NCBI GenBank assembly: GCA_003140705.1
Contig: PLKU01000439.1
Coordinates: 523-7,970 of the forward strand
Reading direction: 5' to 3'
DNA length: 7,448 bases
From: Acidobacteriaceae bacterium
Lineage (GTDB): Bacteria; Acidobacteriota; Terriglobia; Terriglobales; Acidobacteriaceae
Below the pieces are notes generated by a model, which did not search any database, was not told the DNA's origin, and saw nothing but the letters and a program-made list of their open reading frames with translations. Numbering within the stretch: position 1 is the first letter of the stretch; each line of letters opens with the position of its first letter. The position numbers and the translations under genes were made by a program. Of the stretch, positions 5,978-7,448 are shown piece after piece.

Positions 5978-7448
5978 TTGAGCCAAAAATCCGAACGATG
6001 GCTTTATACGATTTGGCTGGCGCTGATTGCCGGCTTTGCAGTGCTGCATGCGATGAACCTGAGAGCCGATTTTCCTAACCATTCGCCATGGTATATGGAC
6101 TGGGCCAAATACACCGATGAGGGTTGGTACGGGAACGCCGCAGTTCGCTCGCACCTTTTCGGACATTGGTATCTGCCGGGGGACTTCAACCCGGCGCCTG
6201 CGGTTCCTGTGTGGCCGTTTCTGGAGTGGGTGCTGTTCTTCTTTACCGGTGTCACAGTCCAAGCCGCGCGGGGACTGGCCATTGCTTTCTTTTTTGCCAA
6301 TCTGGTTTTGAGTTATTTGCTTCTGAGAACACGGGGGCCCCGCTGGATGGGGTTTCTCGCACTCACGCTGCTGGTGACGAGCCCATTTCTCTACTGCTTC
6401 AGCCGGCTTGCCATTCTGGAGCCCATGCTGACTGCCCTTACGCTGGCAGCCTTGAACCTGGCAGTGCGCCTCCCGCGCATGCGATGCAGGGTGTGGGCCT
6501 CGGCATGGATCGGCTTGCTTTTCACACTCATGATGCTCACGAAGACGACCGCTGTTTTTCTCCTTCCCGCGCTTGGTTGGGCGATGGTGCTGCCGCTTTG
6601 GCAGATCGGCAAGGAAGCCTCCGGGGCCGTCCGGCCTGGAGCCAATCCCTGGCGCGGAAGACTCGCCGTGCGCTGCGCAATGGTCGCGGCGGGCACCTTT
6701 GCCACCACCTTTTGCCTTTGGATGATGTTGGTGGTCAGCCTTGGCCTGCTACCCGATTACAAATACCTTTTCTATATCAACAAGTACATCAAGCCTGCGC
6801 ATTTTTACTGGCCGGTATTAAGCTTCTGGTGGTCATTCCATGGCGGACTTTGGATTGACCATATCCTGATTCCGCTGGCAGGCGTGGTGCTGCTAGGCGC
6901 CGTTGCGGTGACCTTGCTGAGCAATCGCAATACATGGGGCCGCAAACTTTTGCTTGACCCTGTGTTTGGAACGTCGGTCTTGGCAGCTGGCGGTTACATC
7001 CTCTTCATGACGTACCAGAATCATCCCCAGCCGCGCTACTATACCCTGGTGGCCTTCTTCAGCTTTCTTGTGGTGGCTCAAGGGGCCGCGGCGCTGCTGG
7101 AGCCATTGGCTTCAACCCGAAATGACGGTGCCCGGCGGACGTCAACCCGCCTGCTGGGATGGGGCGTGATTGGACTCACAGCGGTTGCGATTGGGATTAA
7201 TGCGAACTGGACTCTGACCTACGCGACGCACCCTGAATACACGTTTGTGAATGCAGCAGAGCGGCTGACCCACTATATGGATACGCACCCCAACAGCAAC
7301 AGGCTTCTGGTTTCGGTCAGCGGCGACGAGATTTCGCTGATCAGCCATGTGCCGGCTCTCTGCGACGATTTTGGCACCCCCAGTCCAGCCATTCCTGACC
7401 TGCCCGCCAAACTTGCGCTCTATCATCCGGGCTGGTGGGCGACGTGGA
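5978..7448 (+). CDS. GT-C glycosyltransferase, family 39 (ArnT/PMT)-like, 3' end missing
   Basis: From TTG 5978 the frame is open for 490 codons to the window edge. The protein is strongly hydrophobic, with about nine to ten membrane helices (for example near residues 9-27, 79-116, 124-164, 174-197, 230-256, 325-345, 356-374, 389-408). The first periplasmic loop carries YTDEGWY (45-51); an acidic pair here (Asp47-Glu48) is the expected catalytic and metal-binding site of ArnT/PMT-type GT-C enzymes. Further family-like motifs are SRLAILEP (142-149), LTKTTAVFLLP (187-197) and HPQPRYY (349-355). Such enzymes take a sugar from a polyprenyl-phosphate donor and transfer it on the periplasmic face to lipid A, protein or another glycan; the acceptor here is unknown. 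After the last helix a soluble periplasmic part begins (about 415 on), with SGDEISLISHVPALCDDF, and is cut off by the edge. It follows a strong terminator, so it is probably transcribed separately, though no good promoter was found in 5730-5977. Confidence 0.85.
   Translation, partial: MSQKSERWLYTIWLALIAGFAVLHAMNLRADFPNHSPWYMDWAKYTDEGWYGNAAVRSHLFGHWYLPGDFNPAPAVPVWPFLEWVLFFFTGVTVQAARGLAIAFFFANLVLSYLLLRTRGPRWMGFLALTLLVTSPFLYCFSRLAILEPMLTALTLAALNLAVRLPRMRCRVWASAWIGLLFTLMMLTKTTAVFLLPALGWAMVLPLWQIGKEASGAVRPGANPWRGRLAVRCAMVAAGTFATTFCLWMMLVVSLGLLPDYKYLFYINKYIKPAHFYWPVLSFWWSFHGGLWIDHILIPLAGVVLLGAVAVTLLSNRNTWGRKLLLDPVFGTSVLAAGGYILFMTYQNHPQPRYYTLVAFFSFLVVAQGAAALLEPLASTRNDGARRTSTRLLGWGVIGLTAVAIGINANWTLTYATHPEYTFVNAAERLTHYMDTHPNSNRLLVSVSGDEISLISHVPALCDDFGTPSPAIPDLPAKLALYHPGWWATW

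Noticed and set aside
6124..6858. A 244-codon plus-strand open frame from an ATG
   Set aside because: It overlaps the GT-C glycosyltransferase in another frame. The glycosyltransferase frame has membrane helices and family motifs throughout, while this one has no recognisable domain and is a GC-driven shadow.
1..7448. CRISPR array, tRNA/rRNA, insertion sequence, phage or defence genes, diversity-generating repeats
   Set aside because: No regularly spaced repeats, transposase or reverse-transcriptase motifs, terminal inverted repeats or RNA-gene signatures were seen on either strand.

Overview
The window looks like chromosomal DNA from a Gram-negative bacterium, most likely of the phylum Acidobacteriota (Terriglobales/Acidobacteriia type). 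This placement is inferred from protein character and was not computed. The central gene encodes a very large Oar-like TonB-dependent receptor with an N-terminal carboxypeptidase-regulatory-like domain, a family greatly expanded in that phylum. The flanking genes (a RodZ-like helix-turn-helix protein, a MacB/FtsX-type permease and an ArnT/PMT-like GT-C glycosyltransferase) suit the same background. DNA is moderately GC-rich with AT-richer intergenic stretches.

Layout: (1) 1-127, minus strand, the first 42 codons of a RodZ-type helix-turn-helix protein that runs off the left edge. (2) 128-451, a divergent intergenic region with a good sigma70-like promoter for the minus-strand gene. (3) 452-1555, plus strand, a complete FtsX/MacB-type ABC transporter permease. 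(4) 1556-2022, a 467-base non-coding stretch with a weak terminator candidate, a small hairpin, a short direct repeat and two promoter candidates. (5) 2023-5676, plus strand, the 1217-residue TonB-dependent receptor, followed by a very clear intrinsic terminator at 5701-5729. (6) 5730-5977, an intergenic region without an evident gene. (7) 5978 to the right edge, plus strand, a GT-C (family 39-like) membrane glycosyltransferase starting at TTG and open at the edge.

The three plus-strand genes are separated by long gaps, and the receptor is closed by its own strong terminator, so they look like separate transcription units rather than one operon. Their shared theme is the cell envelope: inner-membrane export or lipid handling, outer-membrane uptake, and lipid-linked sugar transfer. 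I found no CRISPR array, tRNA, rRNA, insertion sequence, phage gene or defence island. I do not see a convincing undescribed multi-gene system. The points most worth a second look are the four closely spaced cysteine pairs in the receptor, the TonB-box-like segment placed after its regulatory domain, the permease without a visible ATPase, and the structured leader upstream of the receptor.
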